Of a stretch of DNA of 64,000 bases, positions 27,625 to 36,685 are shown piece by piece. The stretch covers positions 496,001 to 560,000 of the forward strand of contig NZ_JACJIM010000002.1 of NCBI RefSeq assembly GCF_014138435.1, in the 5' to 3' direction. The position numbers and the translations under genes are program-made. The stretch's first letter is position 1. Each line of letters starts with the position of its first letter. Origin of the DNA: Methylobacterium fujisawaense (GTDB taxonomy: Bacteria > Pseudomonadota > Alphaproteobacteria > Rhizobiales > Beijerinckiaceae). Under the pieces are notes generated by a model. That model was not told where the DNA came from. It ran no database searches and saw only the letters and a list, made by a program, of their open reading frames with translations.

Positions 27625-28392
27625 TCAGGACCGGTGGACACCCATCATGGCGGTCAGGCCGCCATCGACGGGCAGCACGGTCCCCGTGATGTAGGCGGCC
27701 CCCTCGCCCATCAAAAAGGCCGTCAGCGCCGCGACATCCTCGGGCCGCCCGAACCGGCCGGCGGGAATCTGGCGCTCCATCCCGTCCCGGTAGGCGGCGT
27801 AGCGCTCCATCATGGCGGTGTCGACGAAGCCCGGGGCGATCACGTTGACGGTCACACCGCGCTTGGCGGTTTCGATCGCCAGCGTGCGGCAATAGGCGAT
27901 GAGCGCGCCCTTGGTGGCCGCGTAGGCCGCGTTGCCGGCATTCGCCCGCAGGGCGGCGACGGACCCGATCGCCACGATGCGGCCCGACCGCGCCCGGGTC
28001 ATCTCCCGGACGAGCGACTTGGCGAGCCGCGTCAACGAGAAGAAGTTGACCTGCATGGCCGCCTCGGCCCGCTCCTGATCGAGCATCGCCGCGAGGGCGT
28101 CACAGGACTGGCCGGCATTGTGGACGAGGCCGTAATAGCCCGCCGCTTCCGCGATCTCGCAGAACGCCTCCAGCGCCCCCCGATCGCCGAGATCGACGGA
28201 ATGGGCCGCGAAGGCCCGGTCCGGATGCGCCGCACGCAGGTCGGCCAGCAAGGCCTGCGCGGCCTCGGCGGAGGCGCGATAGGTGAAGTCGACGCTCAGC
28301 CCGGCCTCGGCCAGGGCGCGGACGATCGCGGCGCCGATTCCGGACGCGCCGCCGGTCACGAGGACGCGGCTCTGGGCAAGTGCGGCGCTCAC
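27625..28392 (-). CDS. 3-oxoacyl-ACP reductase-type SDR (FabG-like)
   Basis: Short-chain dehydrogenase of 255 residues. Rossmann motif VLVTGGASGIGAAIVRAL, HNAGQ, and the catalytic set Ser144 (AIGSVAAL), Tyr157 and Lys161 (YAATKGALIAY) are intact; VIAPGFVDTAMM and ITGTVLPVDGGLTAM close the fold. It should reduce 3-ketoacyl-ACP with NADPH. Its ATG overlaps the stop of the ketosynthase gene by four bases, pointing to translational coupling, so it probably works in that elongation pathway. Confidence 0.9.
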   Translation of the reverse strand: MSAALAQSRVLVTGGASGIGAAIVRALAEAGLSVDFTYRASAEAAQALLADLRAAHPDRAFAAHSVDLGDRGALEAFCEIAEAAGYYGLVHNAGQSCDALAAMLDQERAEAAMQVNFFSLTRLAKSLVREMTRARSGRIVAIGSVAALRANAGNAAYAATKGALIAYCRTLAIETAKRGVTVNVIAPGFVDTAMMERYAAYRDGMERQIPAGRFGRPEDVAALTAFLMGEGAAYITGTVLPVDGGLTAMMGVHRS

Positions 28393-29672
28393 GCGGGCTC
28401 CGCGCCGAAGACCAGGCAGGTGTTCTGGCCGCCGAAGCCGAACGAGTTCGACAGCACCGTGCGCACCGGCAGGTCGCGGGCGGTCTCGACGATGTCGAGG
28501 GCGATGGTGGGGTCCGGCACCCGGTGGTTGATGGTCGGCGGGATCCGGCCGTGGCGGATGGTCAGCAGCGAGACCGCGGCCTCGATGGCGCCCGCCGCGG
28601 TCAGGGTGTGGCCGATCATCGACTTGTTCGAGGTCACCGGCAGGCTGGCCGCGCGGGCGCCGAACACGGCCCCCAGGCCCAGGGCCTCCATCTTGTCGTT
28701 CTCCGGCGTCGAGGTGCCGTGCGCGTTCACCGTGTCGATCGCCTCGGCCGCGACGCCGGCATCCTCCAGGCTGGCCCGGATCGCCGCGATGATCGGCGCG
28801 CCGTCGGGACTGGAGCGGGTGCGGTGGAAGCCGTCGCCCTTCTCGCCGCAGCCAAGGACGTAGCCGAGGATCGCGGCGCCCCGGGCGATCGCGGCCTCGG
28901 CGTCCTCAAGAACCAGAGCGGCCGCGCCCTCGCCCATCACGAAGCCGTCCCGGTCCTTCGAGAACGGCTTCGAGGCCGCTTCCGGCGCATCGTTGCGGGT
29001 GGACAGCGCCGAGAGCAGCGAGAAGCGGATCAGCGATTCCGGGTTCACCGACCCGTCGGTGCCGATGCAGAGCGCCGCCGCGGTCTCGCCGCGCCGGATC
29101 GCCTCGACGCCGAGCTGGATCGCCGTGGCCCCCGACGAGCAGGCGGTGGAGAGCGAGATCGGCGAGCCCTTGGTGCCGAAACGGTCGGCGATGCGGTCGG
29201 CGACCGTGCCGAAGATGAACAGGTCGTGCCAGGGATCGAAGCGGCGCGTCGCGGCAGCCCGCAGCAGGCCGGCATAGTCGACCGGACCGTCGCCGCCCGC
29301 GGCCTCGGCCAGGGCCTGCCGCTGGGGCCATTCCATCTCCACCGGCGGGACCGCGATGAACAGCGCGCCCGGGAAATCGCCGCTGGTGCCGATCCCGGCC
29401 TGCGCCACCGCTTCCTCGGCGGCGACGGCGGCGAACCGCTCCGACAGGAGCGGCGCGACGAGGGGATCGGTGTCGAGGAAGTCCACCGTCCCGGCGATGC
29501 GCGTGCGCAGACCGTCGGTGGGAAACCGCGCGATGGCATGGATGCCGGACCGGCCCTCGGTCATGGCCGTCCAGGTATCGGCCTGTCCCCGACCGAGGGA
29601 GGAAACGACGCCGATGCCGGTAACCGCGACGAGCGGCCGGCCCTTGGCGTCGCGGTAGGATCGCGCGCTCAT
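28389..29672 (-). CDS. Beta-ketoacyl-ACP synthase II-type (FabF-like)
   Basis: Condensing enzyme of 427 residues. The Cys-His-His triad is present: Cys178 in STACSSGATA, His318 in NAHGTSTPENDKME and His355 in NKSMIGHTLTAAG. GDGFHRTRSSPDG and SFGFGGQNTCLVF complete the KAS II pattern. Start at ATG 29672; the longer frame adds 12 non-conserved residues. First gene of a six-gene minus-strand run ending in lpxXL and DUF1223, suggesting a role in very-long-chain hydroxy fatty acid synthesis for lipid A rather than general FabF. Confidence 0.92.
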   Translation of the reverse strand: MSARSYRDAKGRPLVAVTGIGVVSSLGRGQADTWTAMTEGRSGIHAIARFPTDGLRTRIAGTVDFLDTDPLVAPLLSERFAAVAAEEAVAQAGIGTSGDFPGALFIAVPPVEMEWPQRQALAEAAGGDGPVDYAGLLRAAATRRFDPWHDLFIFGTVADRIADRFGTKGSPISLSTACSSGATAIQLGVEAIRRGETAAALCIGTDGSVNPESLIRFSLLSALSTRNDAPEAASKPFSKDRDGFVMGEGAAALVLEDAEAAIARGAAILGYVLGCGEKGDGFHRTRSSPDGAPIIAAIRASLEDAGVAAEAIDTVNAHGTSTPENDKMEALGLGAVFGARAASLPVTSNKSMIGHTLTAAGAIEAAVSLLTIRHGRIPPTINHRVPDPTIALDIVETARDLPVRTVLSNSFGFGGQNTCLVFGAEPA

Positions 29673-29740
29673 GGAGCGGTCCTTACGGGATTTTCCGCCG
29701 CGGTACACCTCCGGACCGAGGGGCTTGCGGCCGCGCTGCC

Positions 29741-29792
29741 ATCATTCCGAGGCGCCGGAGGCGAGGCCGGGACGATGGCAACGCGGTCTCGG
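29741..29792. repeat. Dispersed intergenic repeat, copy 1
   Basis: Starts ATCATTCCGAGGCGCC and continues GGAGGCGAGGCCGGG, ACGCGGTCTCGG. It aligns by eye with 47073-47135, sharing TCATTCCG, GCGCC, GAGGCGAG and ACGCGGT. Lies upstream of the fabF-like gene. Confidence 0.6.
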
Positions 29793-29859
29793 ATCGGCGA
29801 CGTCCGAGACCCGGCGCGCCGCTTCTCCTGTGCGGCCGGAACCACCAGGCTGCAGGTTT

Positions 29860-31125
29860 CTAGGTGCGCGGGGCGTTGGCGAGACGGAGCACGGTCTGCA
29901 GCAGCACGTCGGCGCCGGCTGCGCAGTCGGCCTGTGTGGCGGATTCGGCCTCGTTGTGGCTGATCCCGTCCTTGCACGGCACGAAGATCATCGCGGCGGG
30001 CACCTTGGCGGCGAGGTTGCAGGCATCGTGGCCGGCGCCCGAAATAATTCGGCGCCGCGCATGCCCCAGGCTCTCGGCGGCCGCATCGATCGCCGCCACG
30101 ATGGCGGGATCGAACGGCACCGGCTCCTTCCGCCAGATCCGCGTCAGCGCGATCTCCAGGCGACGGCGTCCAGCGATCTCGGCGGCCGCCTCGGCCAGGT
30201 CCGCCTCCATGGCGTCGAGGGTCGCTGAGCGCGGGTCACGCAAATCCACCGTGAAGGCGACCCGGCCCGGCACGACGTTGCGGGACGGCGCCAGGATCGC
30301 GGCCTCGCCGATCGTGGCCACGGCAGAGGGCGCGTGCGCCAGGGCGATCCGCTCGGCCGCGAGGGCGAACTCGGAGAGGGCGAGCAGCGCGTCCCGGCGG
30401 CGCGGCATCGGCGTGGTGCCGGCATGGCTCTCGAAGCCGGTGATGACGCCGTCGAACCACATGATGCCCTGGCCGCCCTCGACCACGCCGATGGTCTTGC
30501 CCTCGGCTTCCAGGATCGGGCCCTGCTCGATATGCAGTTCCACGAAAGCGCCGATCTCCCGCGTGCCGACGGCCTCGACCCCGCGATAGCCGATGGCGTC
30601 GAGGGCTTCCGCCACCGTCGTGCCGGCGGCGTCGCGCTTGGCCAGGATCTCGTCGGTGGTGAAGTCTCCCGCATAGGCCGCCGAGGCCATCATGGCGGGG
30701 GCGAAGCGCGAGCCTTCCTCATTGGTCCAGTTGACCACGAGCAGCGGCGCGTCGGTCTCGATCCCGGCATCGTTCAGGCTGCGCATCACCTCGAGGCCCG
30801 CCAGGACGCCGAGGACGCCGTCGAATTTGCCGCCGGTGGGCTGGGTGTCGAGATGCGAGCCGAAGGCGATCGGCTTGCGGGCCATGTCCCGGCCCGGCCG
30901 CAGGGCGTATTGGGTGCCCAGCGCATCGACCGACACCGTCAGCCCGGCCGCCTCGCAGGCCTCCCGGAACCAGTCGCGGACCTGGCCGTCCTCGGCCGAG
31001 AGCGTCAGGCGGTTGATGCCGCCGGCCGGCGTGCCGCCGAACGCCGCGGTCTCCAAGATCGTGGCCCAGAGTCGCGCACCATCGGCGCGCAGGTTGTGGG
31101 TCTTGCTGAGGCTCATCTCGGCCAT
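29860..31125 (-). CDS. M20 family amidohydrolase (N-carbamoyl-amino acid/allantoate hydrolase type)
   Basis: Zinc-dependent amidohydrolase of 421 residues. Metal-site motifs: GSHLDTQPTGGKFDG (His, Asp) and VVNWTNEEGSRFAPAM (Glu pair), and a later ISGAGHDACNLA. GGINRLTLSAEDGQVRDWF and GFESHAGTTPM are typical of the HyuC/AllC/beta-ureidopropionase group. It hydrolyses a carbamoyl-type amide; the exact substrate is not decided by sequence. AAAGGAACCGGC precedes ATG 31125. No hydantoinase or allantoin genes lie nearby; the gene is monocistronic here. Confidence 0.9.
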   Translation of the reverse strand: MAEMSLSKTHNLRADGARLWATILETAAFGGTPAGGINRLTLSAEDGQVRDWFREACEAAGLTVSVDALGTQYALRPGRDMARKPIAFGSHLDTQPTGGKFDGVLGVLAGLEVMRSLNDAGIETDAPLLVVNWTNEEGSRFAPAMMASAAYAGDFTTDEILAKRDAAGTTVAEALDAIGYRGVEAVGTREIGAFVELHIEQGPILEAEGKTIGVVEGGQGIMWFDGVITGFESHAGTTPMPRRRDALLALSEFALAAERIALAHAPSAVATIGEAAILAPSRNVVPGRVAFTVDLRDPRSATLDAMEADLAEAAAEIAGRRRLEIALTRIWRKEPVPFDPAIVAAIDAAAESLGHARRRIISGAGHDACNLAAKVPAAMIFVPCKDGISHNEAESATQADCAAGADVLLQTVLRLANAPRT

Positions 31126-31232
31126 GCCGGTTCCTTTCACGGCGGGTCGCCGTGCGACGGGGTCTTTATAGGCGGGCGCGGCCGGCTGGGCAGCGCGTCC
31201 GCGCCGAGCAACCGCGATGCCAACCGGATCTG

Positions 31233-31694
31233 TCAGACCGGCGGGCGTCGGACCGGATTCGCGCGGAGCAGTCCGATCGCGTCGACCCGCAGGGCTACGG
31301 CGATCTCGCCGAGGGCGCTCGCCTCGATGTTGCTGATCCCGTCCTGATCGGCGACGTCCGCGGCGATCAGGAAGACGTTCTCGCGCTGGTTCGCGGGGCG
31401 CTCGGCGACCGCCGCCACATGGCGCAGATTCTCGGCCCGGCCGAGCCGGGTCCTCGCCCGGGCGATGCCCTCGTAGAGTTCGGTCTCCAGCATCAAAGCG
31501 TCGTAGCCCTTCATCAGGACCGGGTCGGCCTTCAGGCCGAGCAGAGCCGCGTCGAATTCCGGACCGGCGACCTCGCCGTCGGCGACGATGACGTTGGCCG
31601 CAGCCGAGACTGCCGCGAGCATCAGCGCCTTGTCACCGGCATAGGCCGTCACGGTACGGCCGACATGGCCGAAGAGATCGCGCAGAAGGCTCAT
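31233..31694 (-). CDS. TerB-like (tellurite resistance) family protein
   Basis: Cytoplasmic helical protein of 153 residues. Its order of short helices, with AAVSAAANVIVADGEVAGPEF (an acidic DGE turn) and a second VFLIAADVADQDGISNIEA turn, is that of the TerB fold: two similar acidic metal-binding helical halves. Other ter genes are absent. Stand-alone copies are common in alphaproteobacteria and are of unknown use. Start at ATG 31694. Confidence 0.8.
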   Translation of the reverse strand: MSLLRDLFGHVGRTVTAYAGDKALMLAAVSAAANVIVADGEVAGPEFDAALLGLKADPVLMKGYDALMLETELYEGIARARTRLGRAENLRHVAAVAERPANQRENVFLIAADVADQDGISNIEASALGEIAVALRVDAIGLLRANPVRRPPV

Positions 31695-32369
31695 TCGGGA
31701 CTGTCGGCGGCAGGGTCGGACGTCGGGAGTGATCGGGAGGGATAGCAGACGGCGGCGCGGAGGAAACCCATCCCCGAAGGTCAGCCCATAAAAGGGGTCG
31801 GCTCCCGAGACCAGACATCCTTCGGCAACATGGCCATGCGAGATTTTCGGTCGACCGCGTTCCAAAGCGCGGCCGGCGAAATGCGGCTTCAGCGATTCCC
31901 CCTCCGCGGAAGCCGTGCACGTCGTCACGCCGCCGGAACGAAGTTCGGGTGCCCCCCAGGCCCGCGCTTCGAGCCGGCGGCGGTCTCCCCCGGGCAATAC
32001 TCCGCCGCTATCGACAGGGCCGCGGGCCGGCGGGCGCCGGATCTGTATCCCGCGCCGATAAACGCCCGGGGTCGGTCGGCGCTCCATCCGTCAAAAAGCG
32101 CGTTCCGTGGCTCGGCGCGACGCGGATCGACCCGTTCGGCCTCCGATACGGTTCGGGCGCTCGCCCCGTCGACGCGGGTTGCCGTTGCGGCGCCGGGCTC
32201 CCCCGACGGTCAGAGTTCTCGAAGATCCCGAATCCGCCTCTCCGGATCAGACGCCCCCCCGGAGACGACGAGATGCCGGGCGCGCAGGTCAGGATGGCCT
32301 GCGCGGCACCGCCCTCACGAGGGGAGCCGTGCAGACCCGGCTCCGGCTCGCAGGGCGGCCCGGATCGCG
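31695..32369. other. 675-base region with no convincing gene
   Basis: Open frames cross it on both strands but all are rich in Arg, Pro, Gly and Ala, without a family pattern or ribosome-binding site. It holds the promoter for the TerB-like gene on one side and the 3' end of the CYTH-CHAD gene on the other. It may hide a small RNA or a decayed gene; I see no tRNA or clear terminator. Confidence 0.4.
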
Positions 32370-33887
32370 TCAGCGCCAGAACGGCTTGACGTCGAGGAGG
32401 TCGGACCGGGCCTCCGCGGCGGCGTCGAGCAGCTTCTGCGCCCCGGGGTCGTCCGGTCCCGGCATCGGCGGGCCGGACAGGCTCTCGGTCATCGACCGGG
32501 CCGTCTCCAGATCGTTGAGTGCGCCGAGATGGTCCTGCAGGTCCGAAAGCGCGGCGCCGAACTTCTCCTGCCGGCGGACCGCCTTCTTCTTCCGGTAGAG
32601 ATCGGCGAAGAACTCGGCGCCGTAGCGCAGCTTCTTGGCGGCGATCCGGGCCCGATGGCGGGTATGCGGGTCGAGGTGTCGGAGACCGCGCCCGCGCTTC
32701 TTCAGCCGCGACCGCGCCTTGTCGAGCACCTGCGCCGCGAAGTGACGCCCGTCGACGGCGGCGTCGGGCCCGTCGGCCCAGGACCCCGCCTCGACCCAGC
32801 CGGCCAAGTCGATGATGAGCGCGCGCCATCGTGGGCTTTCCAGGGTCGCCATCACCGCCTCGTAGGCGACGGCGCGCTCCGCTTCAGCCCGCTGGCGCAG
32901 CGCGTCGAGGCCTGGCTCGTCGGGCCGCTGCTTCGCGAGATCCGGAAGCGTGTCGCTGAGGAACACGTCGAGGTTGCGGGCGTGACCGAATGGCTCGGTG
33001 ACCTGCTTGATCGAATCGTTGAAGCCCGCTGCCCGGGGATCGGCCTGCAGCATCGGACCGAACAGCGACAGCGCCGAGCGCAGGCGCCGCAGGGAGACGC
33101 GGATCTGGTGCAGGGCCTCGGGCGGGCGCCCCCCCTCCAGGAAGGCGGTCTCGTTGAGGCGCATGTGGCGCAGGCAGGCGCGTGCCACGTGACGGAAGAC
33201 GTCCCCGGCGCTCGCTCCCTCCGGCAGGTCCACCGGCTCGGCCTTCACCACCGCCGGGCCGCGCCCGTCGAGCAGGGCGTAGCCGACCGCGCTCTTCGCG
33301 CGCACGCCGAGGCGCAGCGGCACGGTCTCGGCGAGGGACTGGGCCAGGACGAACAGGTCGGCCGGGTCGCCGTCCTGGAGTTCCAGCTCGACTTCGCAGA
33401 GCGGTGCATGGCCCCGCGCAGTCTCGACCTGGCCCTCGTCCAGCGTGACGAGAATCCGGGACGTGCCCTCCTCCACCGGGATCTCCCGGCGCATCACGAC
33501 GGTGGAGAAGACCCGCTCCAGCGGGGCGTCGGCCTTGCGCAGGATCCGCTCCGCCGCCGTGTCGGCCCAGGCGGCCGGGTCGGGCGCTTCCCCGGCGATC
33601 TCGGTTTCCCACTCGGCCCGGTCGAACAGGCCGACGCCGCCGCTCCCGGCCTTCACGGTCTGGACGTGCCGGCCGCCCTTGGCGCGCACCCGGAGGGTCA
33701 AGCCGGCCTCGCGAAGCGCGCCGTCGGGGGTGTCGTAATAGGTGGTGACCAACCGTTCGGGCTCGGCTGTCGCCGCCTGCTTCAGCCGGGGGTGGGACGC
33801 GAGCGCCGTCAGGTCCGCACCGGCGCAGTCGAGCTTCAACTCGACCTCGCGGGGTTCCTCGGCGGCGTGGCTCTCGGTGTCGCTCAT
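32370..33887 (-). CDS. CYTH and CHAD domain protein (inorganic triphosphatase-like)
   Basis: Protein of 505 residues. An N-terminal CYTH domain begins with the ExExK signature (EVELK, residues 14-18), followed by YYDTPDGALREAGLTLRVR. The C-terminal CHAD domain (about 215-500) is helical and rich in conserved His/Arg: LHQIRVSLRRLRSALSLF and HRARIAAKKLRYGAEFFADL. CYTH enzymes hydrolyse triphosphates; CHAD binds polyphosphate, so the fusion likely acts on polyphosphate granules or inorganic triphosphate. TCAAGAGGAGCGT before ATG 33887 fixes the start. Divergent from selB. Confidence 0.92.
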   Translation of the reverse strand: MSDTESHAAEEPREVELKLDCAGADLTALASHPRLKQAATAEPERLVTTYYDTPDGALREAGLTLRVRAKGGRHVQTVKAGSGGVGLFDRAEWETEIAGEAPDPAAWADTAAERILRKADAPLERVFSTVVMRREIPVEEGTSRILVTLDEGQVETARGHAPLCEVELELQDGDPADLFVLAQSLAETVPLRLGVRAKSAVGYALLDGRGPAVVKAEPVDLPEGASAGDVFRHVARACLRHMRLNETAFLEGGRPPEALHQIRVSLRRLRSALSLFGPMLQADPRAAGFNDSIKQVTEPFGHARNLDVFLSDTLPDLAKQRPDEPGLDALRQRAEAERAVAYEAVMATLESPRWRALIIDLAGWVEAGSWADGPDAAVDGRHFAAQVLDKARSRLKKRGRGLRHLDPHTRHRARIAAKKLRYGAEFFADLYRKKKAVRRQEKFGAALSDLQDHLGALNDLETARSMTESLSGPPMPGPDDPGAQKLLDAAAEARSDLLDVKPFWR

Positions 33888-34247
33888 ACGCTCCTCTTGA
33901 TGACCTGCCTCGCCTAACGATGCACAGATGCCCCTGGGTTGCATCGGCCCGCGCGGCATCGGCATCGGGGCGTGACCGTCCGACGCACCCGATCCACCAA
34001 AGGCGGCAGGCCTCCCGGCGTCAAGCAGAGAGCGCGGCACTCCGGCACGGAAGCCCCATGCTGCACTGCGTTAAAAACGCACTTTCCCGGAACGGCACGA
34101 CGTGGCAAGACAAATTGTCCACAATCCATCTGCCGCGCACGCCCCCGCCCCGACCGTCCGGCGGCCAACGGCGCCGCAACGCGCCGGCGCGGCGGATTCT
34201 CCTTTCGCGCGAGCGGTGCGCCCCGGGTGGACGGCGGCACCGCGGAG
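33888..34247. other. Divergent intergenic region between CYTH-CHAD gene and selB
   Basis: 360 bases without a gene. It contains a small hairpin TGCGTTAAAAACGCA at 34067-34081 and the short dyad ATTGTCCACAAT at 34114-34125. Either could be regulatory, but the arms are short. I looked for a tRNA-Sec (selC) here and found no T-arm or acceptor pairing. Confidence 0.4.
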
Positions 34248-36185
34248 ATGGTCCGGTCGGTGACTGCATTGAAGACACTCCTCGTCGGCGTGATCGGGCA
34301 CGTCGATCACGGCAAGACGGCCCTCGTCCGGGCGCTCACGGGCGTCGAGACCGACCGGCTGAAGGAGGAGCGCGCCCGCGGCGTATCCATCGTGCCGGGC
34401 TTCGCGTTGCTGGCGTCCGATCGCGGTGAGATCGACCTCGTGGATCTGCCGGGCCACGAGCGGTTCGTCCGCGCCATGATTTCCGGCGCCACCGGCATGC
34501 GGGCCGTCCTGCTGGCGGTGGACGCGCACGAGGGCATCAAGCCGCAGACGGTGGAGCATCTGGAGATCGCCCGCCTCATCGGCGTGCGCCGCGGCGTGCT
34601 GGCTCTGACCAAGGCGGACCTGGCGACGCCCGAGACCGTGGCGGCCCGCGCGGCCGAGATCGCCGCCGCCGCCGCCCGCGCGGGGATCGCGGCCGGTCCG
34701 GTCATCGCGACGTCGACCGTCACCGGCGCCGGCCTGCCGGAGCTGTCGGCCGCCCTGTCGGGGCTGCTGGACGAGACGGAGCCCGGCCGCGACGACGGCT
34801 TCCCGTATCTTCCGGTGGACCGGGTCTTCTCCCGGCCGGGATTCGGCACCGTCGTCACCGGGACGCTGCGGCGCGGACCGCTCGCCGTCGGCGACACGGT
34901 GGAGATCGCGCCCGGCGGCCGCACGGCGGTGGTGCGTGGCCTCCAGATTCACGGACGTGCGGTGGAGCGCGCCGAGCCCGGGCGCCGCACCGCGGTCGCC
35001 CTGCGCGGGATCGACCTCGACGAGGTCGCCCGCGGGCAGGCTTTGTCGCCGCCGGGCCTGCTCGCCCCGAGCGCGTGGCTCGACGTGACGATCACCGCGG
35101 CGGCCGGTGCGGACGCCCTGGCGGGCGGCTCGGCCTGTCGCCTTCTGTTCGGGACCACCGAGGTCGAGGCGCGGCTGCGCCTGCTCGACCGTGATGCCCT
35201 GGAGCCCGGCGCCAGCACCCAGGCCCAACTCCATCTCGGCGAACCGGTCGCCGTCCCGGCACGGGAGCCTTTCGTGCTGCGGCTCGACTCGCCCTCCGTC
35301 ACGGTGGCGGGCGGGCGGATCCTCGATCCGGCGAGCCGCCGCCGTCGGCGCCACGACCCGCGGGTCATGGCGGACCTGGCCGCACTCGCGGCAGGCCATG
35401 CCGGAGAGGCGATCACGGTCCGCCTCGGTCAGCTGGGCGCGGCCGGGGCACCCCTCATCGAACTCGCCCGGATCGCCGGCATCGCGCCGGAGCGCGCCCG
35501 GCAGATTCTCTCCGAAGCGGGCGCCCGCGCGATCGGCGACCGCTACATCGGCGCCGCAGCCTTCGCGGCCCTGCGCAGCGGCACGCTGGCGGCCCTCGCC
35601 CACCATCACCGCGACAACCCGATGGATCACGGGATCGCCCTGGAGCGACTCGCCCGTGCCCTGGCGCTGCCCGAGACGGTGACCGGTGCGGTGCTGCGCG
35701 ACCTCGCGGCCGCGGGCGCTGTCGCCCAGGCGGGCGCCCTGTGGCGGCGAGCCGAGTTCGACCCGGCCCGCAACGAGAGCGAGGCCGCCCGCCGGCTGGA
35801 ACAGGTCTTCCGCCGCGCGGGACTCAGCCCGCCCGACGAGGCGGAGGCCATCGGACGCGACGTGCGGCGGCGCGAAGCGCTCACCTACCTCGTGGGCGCC
35901 GGCACGGTGATCCGCGCCGTCGACCGGGTCCAGCGCCGCGCCGTCCTGTTCCACCGGGAGGCGGTCGCCACCGCCAAGACCCGCCTCGTGGAGGCCTTCC
36001 CCGAGGCCGGGACGCCGGACATGGGCTTCCTGGCCCGGGAAGCGGGCGCCACGCTGGGAATCTCGCGCAAGTTCTCGATCCCCCTGCTGGAGCACCTCGA
36101 CGCGACGGGCTTCACCCGCCGGGCCGGGGATCGCCGGGTGATCGTGGCCCTCGAACCCGCGCGCGCCGCACCGGACGCGGGCTGA
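34248..36185 (+). CDS. selB: Selenocysteine-specific translation elongation factor SelB
   Basis: Translational GTPase of 645 residues that delivers Sec-tRNA to UGA codons marked by a SECIS hairpin. The N-terminal G domain has GHVDHGKT (17-24), DLPGH (66-70) and LTKADLA; then EF-Tu-like domains with FSRPGFGTVVTGTLRRG, and a long C-terminal winged-helix part (about 360-640) as in SelB, with the closing RKFSIPLLEHLDATGFTRR. Length fits SelB and excludes EF-Tu. The start is uncertain: ATG 34248 or GTG 34260 a few codons later. selA, selC and a selenoprotein gene are not in this window. Confidence 0.92.
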   Translation: MVRSVTALKTLLVGVIGHVDHGKTALVRALTGVETDRLKEERARGVSIVPGFALLASDRGEIDLVDLPGHERFVRAMISGATGMRAVLLAVDAHEGIKPQTVEHLEIARLIGVRRGVLALTKADLATPETVAARAAEIAAAAARAGIAAGPVIATSTVTGAGLPELSAALSGLLDETEPGRDDGFPYLPVDRVFSRPGFGTVVTGTLRRGPLAVGDTVEIAPGGRTAVVRGLQIHGRAVERAEPGRRTAVALRGIDLDEVARGQALSPPGLLAPSAWLDVTITAAAGADALAGGSACRLLFGTTEVEARLRLLDRDALEPGASTQAQLHLGEPVAVPAREPFVLRLDSPSVTVAGGRILDPASRRRRRHDPRVMADLAALAAGHAGEAITVRLGQLGAAGAPLIELARIAGIAPERARQILSEAGARAIGDRYIGAAAFAALRSGTLAALAHHHRDNPMDHGIALERLARALALPETVTGAVLRDLAAAGAVAQAGALWRRAEFDPARNESEAARRLEQVFRRAGLSPPDEAEAIGRDVRRREALTYLVGAGTVIRAVDRVQRRAVLFHREAVATAKTRLVEAFPEAGTPDMGFLAREAGATLGISRKFSIPLLEHLDATGFTRRAGDRRVIVALEPARAAPDAG

Positions 36186-36229
36186 CGGCCGCCTGGGCGC
36201 TCCAACGACGCCGCGGACCAGTAAGCGGA

Positions 36230-36529
36230 CTAGTAGTCAGCGCCGAACCAGTCGCCGGCCCCCGGCTCGTAGCAGGTGTAGCCGATCAGGCAGTTCGGGT
36301 TGTCGCGGGTCGGACGGAAGGCGCGCTTGGCGATCTCGGTGGGCTCGCAGAACGACCGGTCGCGGACGAACCGGTCGTAGGTCATGCCGCCGGTCCCCAG
36401 GACCAGGGCGCCCCGGGCCTGAACGAGGCGGATCGTCTGCTGGCAGGTCATGGCCGTGCTGGACGGCCGCGTCTGCGCCGCGGCGGGTGACGCGGCCAGG
36501 ACCAGGGCCGCCACAATCCGGGTCATCAT
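36230..36529 (-). CDS. Small secreted Cys-containing protein
   Basis: Protein of about 99 residues with a signal peptide (TRIVAALVLAASPAAAQTR) and a mature part with four Cys: MTCQQTIRL, DRSFCEPTEIAKRAFRPT, NCLIGYTCYEPGAGDW. The segment recurs in hypothetical proteins of many Rhizobiales, as far as I recall. Cys spacing suggests two disulfides in the periplasm. ATG 36529 follows a weak GAGGA; longer starts up to 36610 are open. Function unknown. Confidence 0.8.
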   Translation of the reverse strand: MMTRIVAALVLAASPAAAQTRPSSTAMTCQQTIRLVQARGALVLGTGGMTYDRFVRDRSFCEPTEIAKRAFRPTRDNPNCLIGYTCYEPGAGDWFGADY

Positions 36530-36685
36530 CGCCGACGCCTGTCCTCGTCCCATCGATCCTGCGGACAACCCGCCGGGGACGCTCACCCGTCCTGCGTCGC
36601 CTCGCCGCAAGGCCGCTCGTCGGGGACGGCGCTCCCGTCTCCCTGTGATCCGAAGCCCCGCGGCCGGGCCGATCGAAGCCCGGCG

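Noticed and set aside
31830..33917. Long plus-strand frame across the gene-free region and CYTH-CHAD gene
   Set aside because: Low-complexity Arg/Ala/Gly-rich translation, opposite a clear CYTH-CHAD gene.
33888..34247. Candidate selC (tRNA-Sec) next to selB
   Set aside because: No long acceptor stem pairing, T arm or UCA anticodon arrangement could be built from this sequence.
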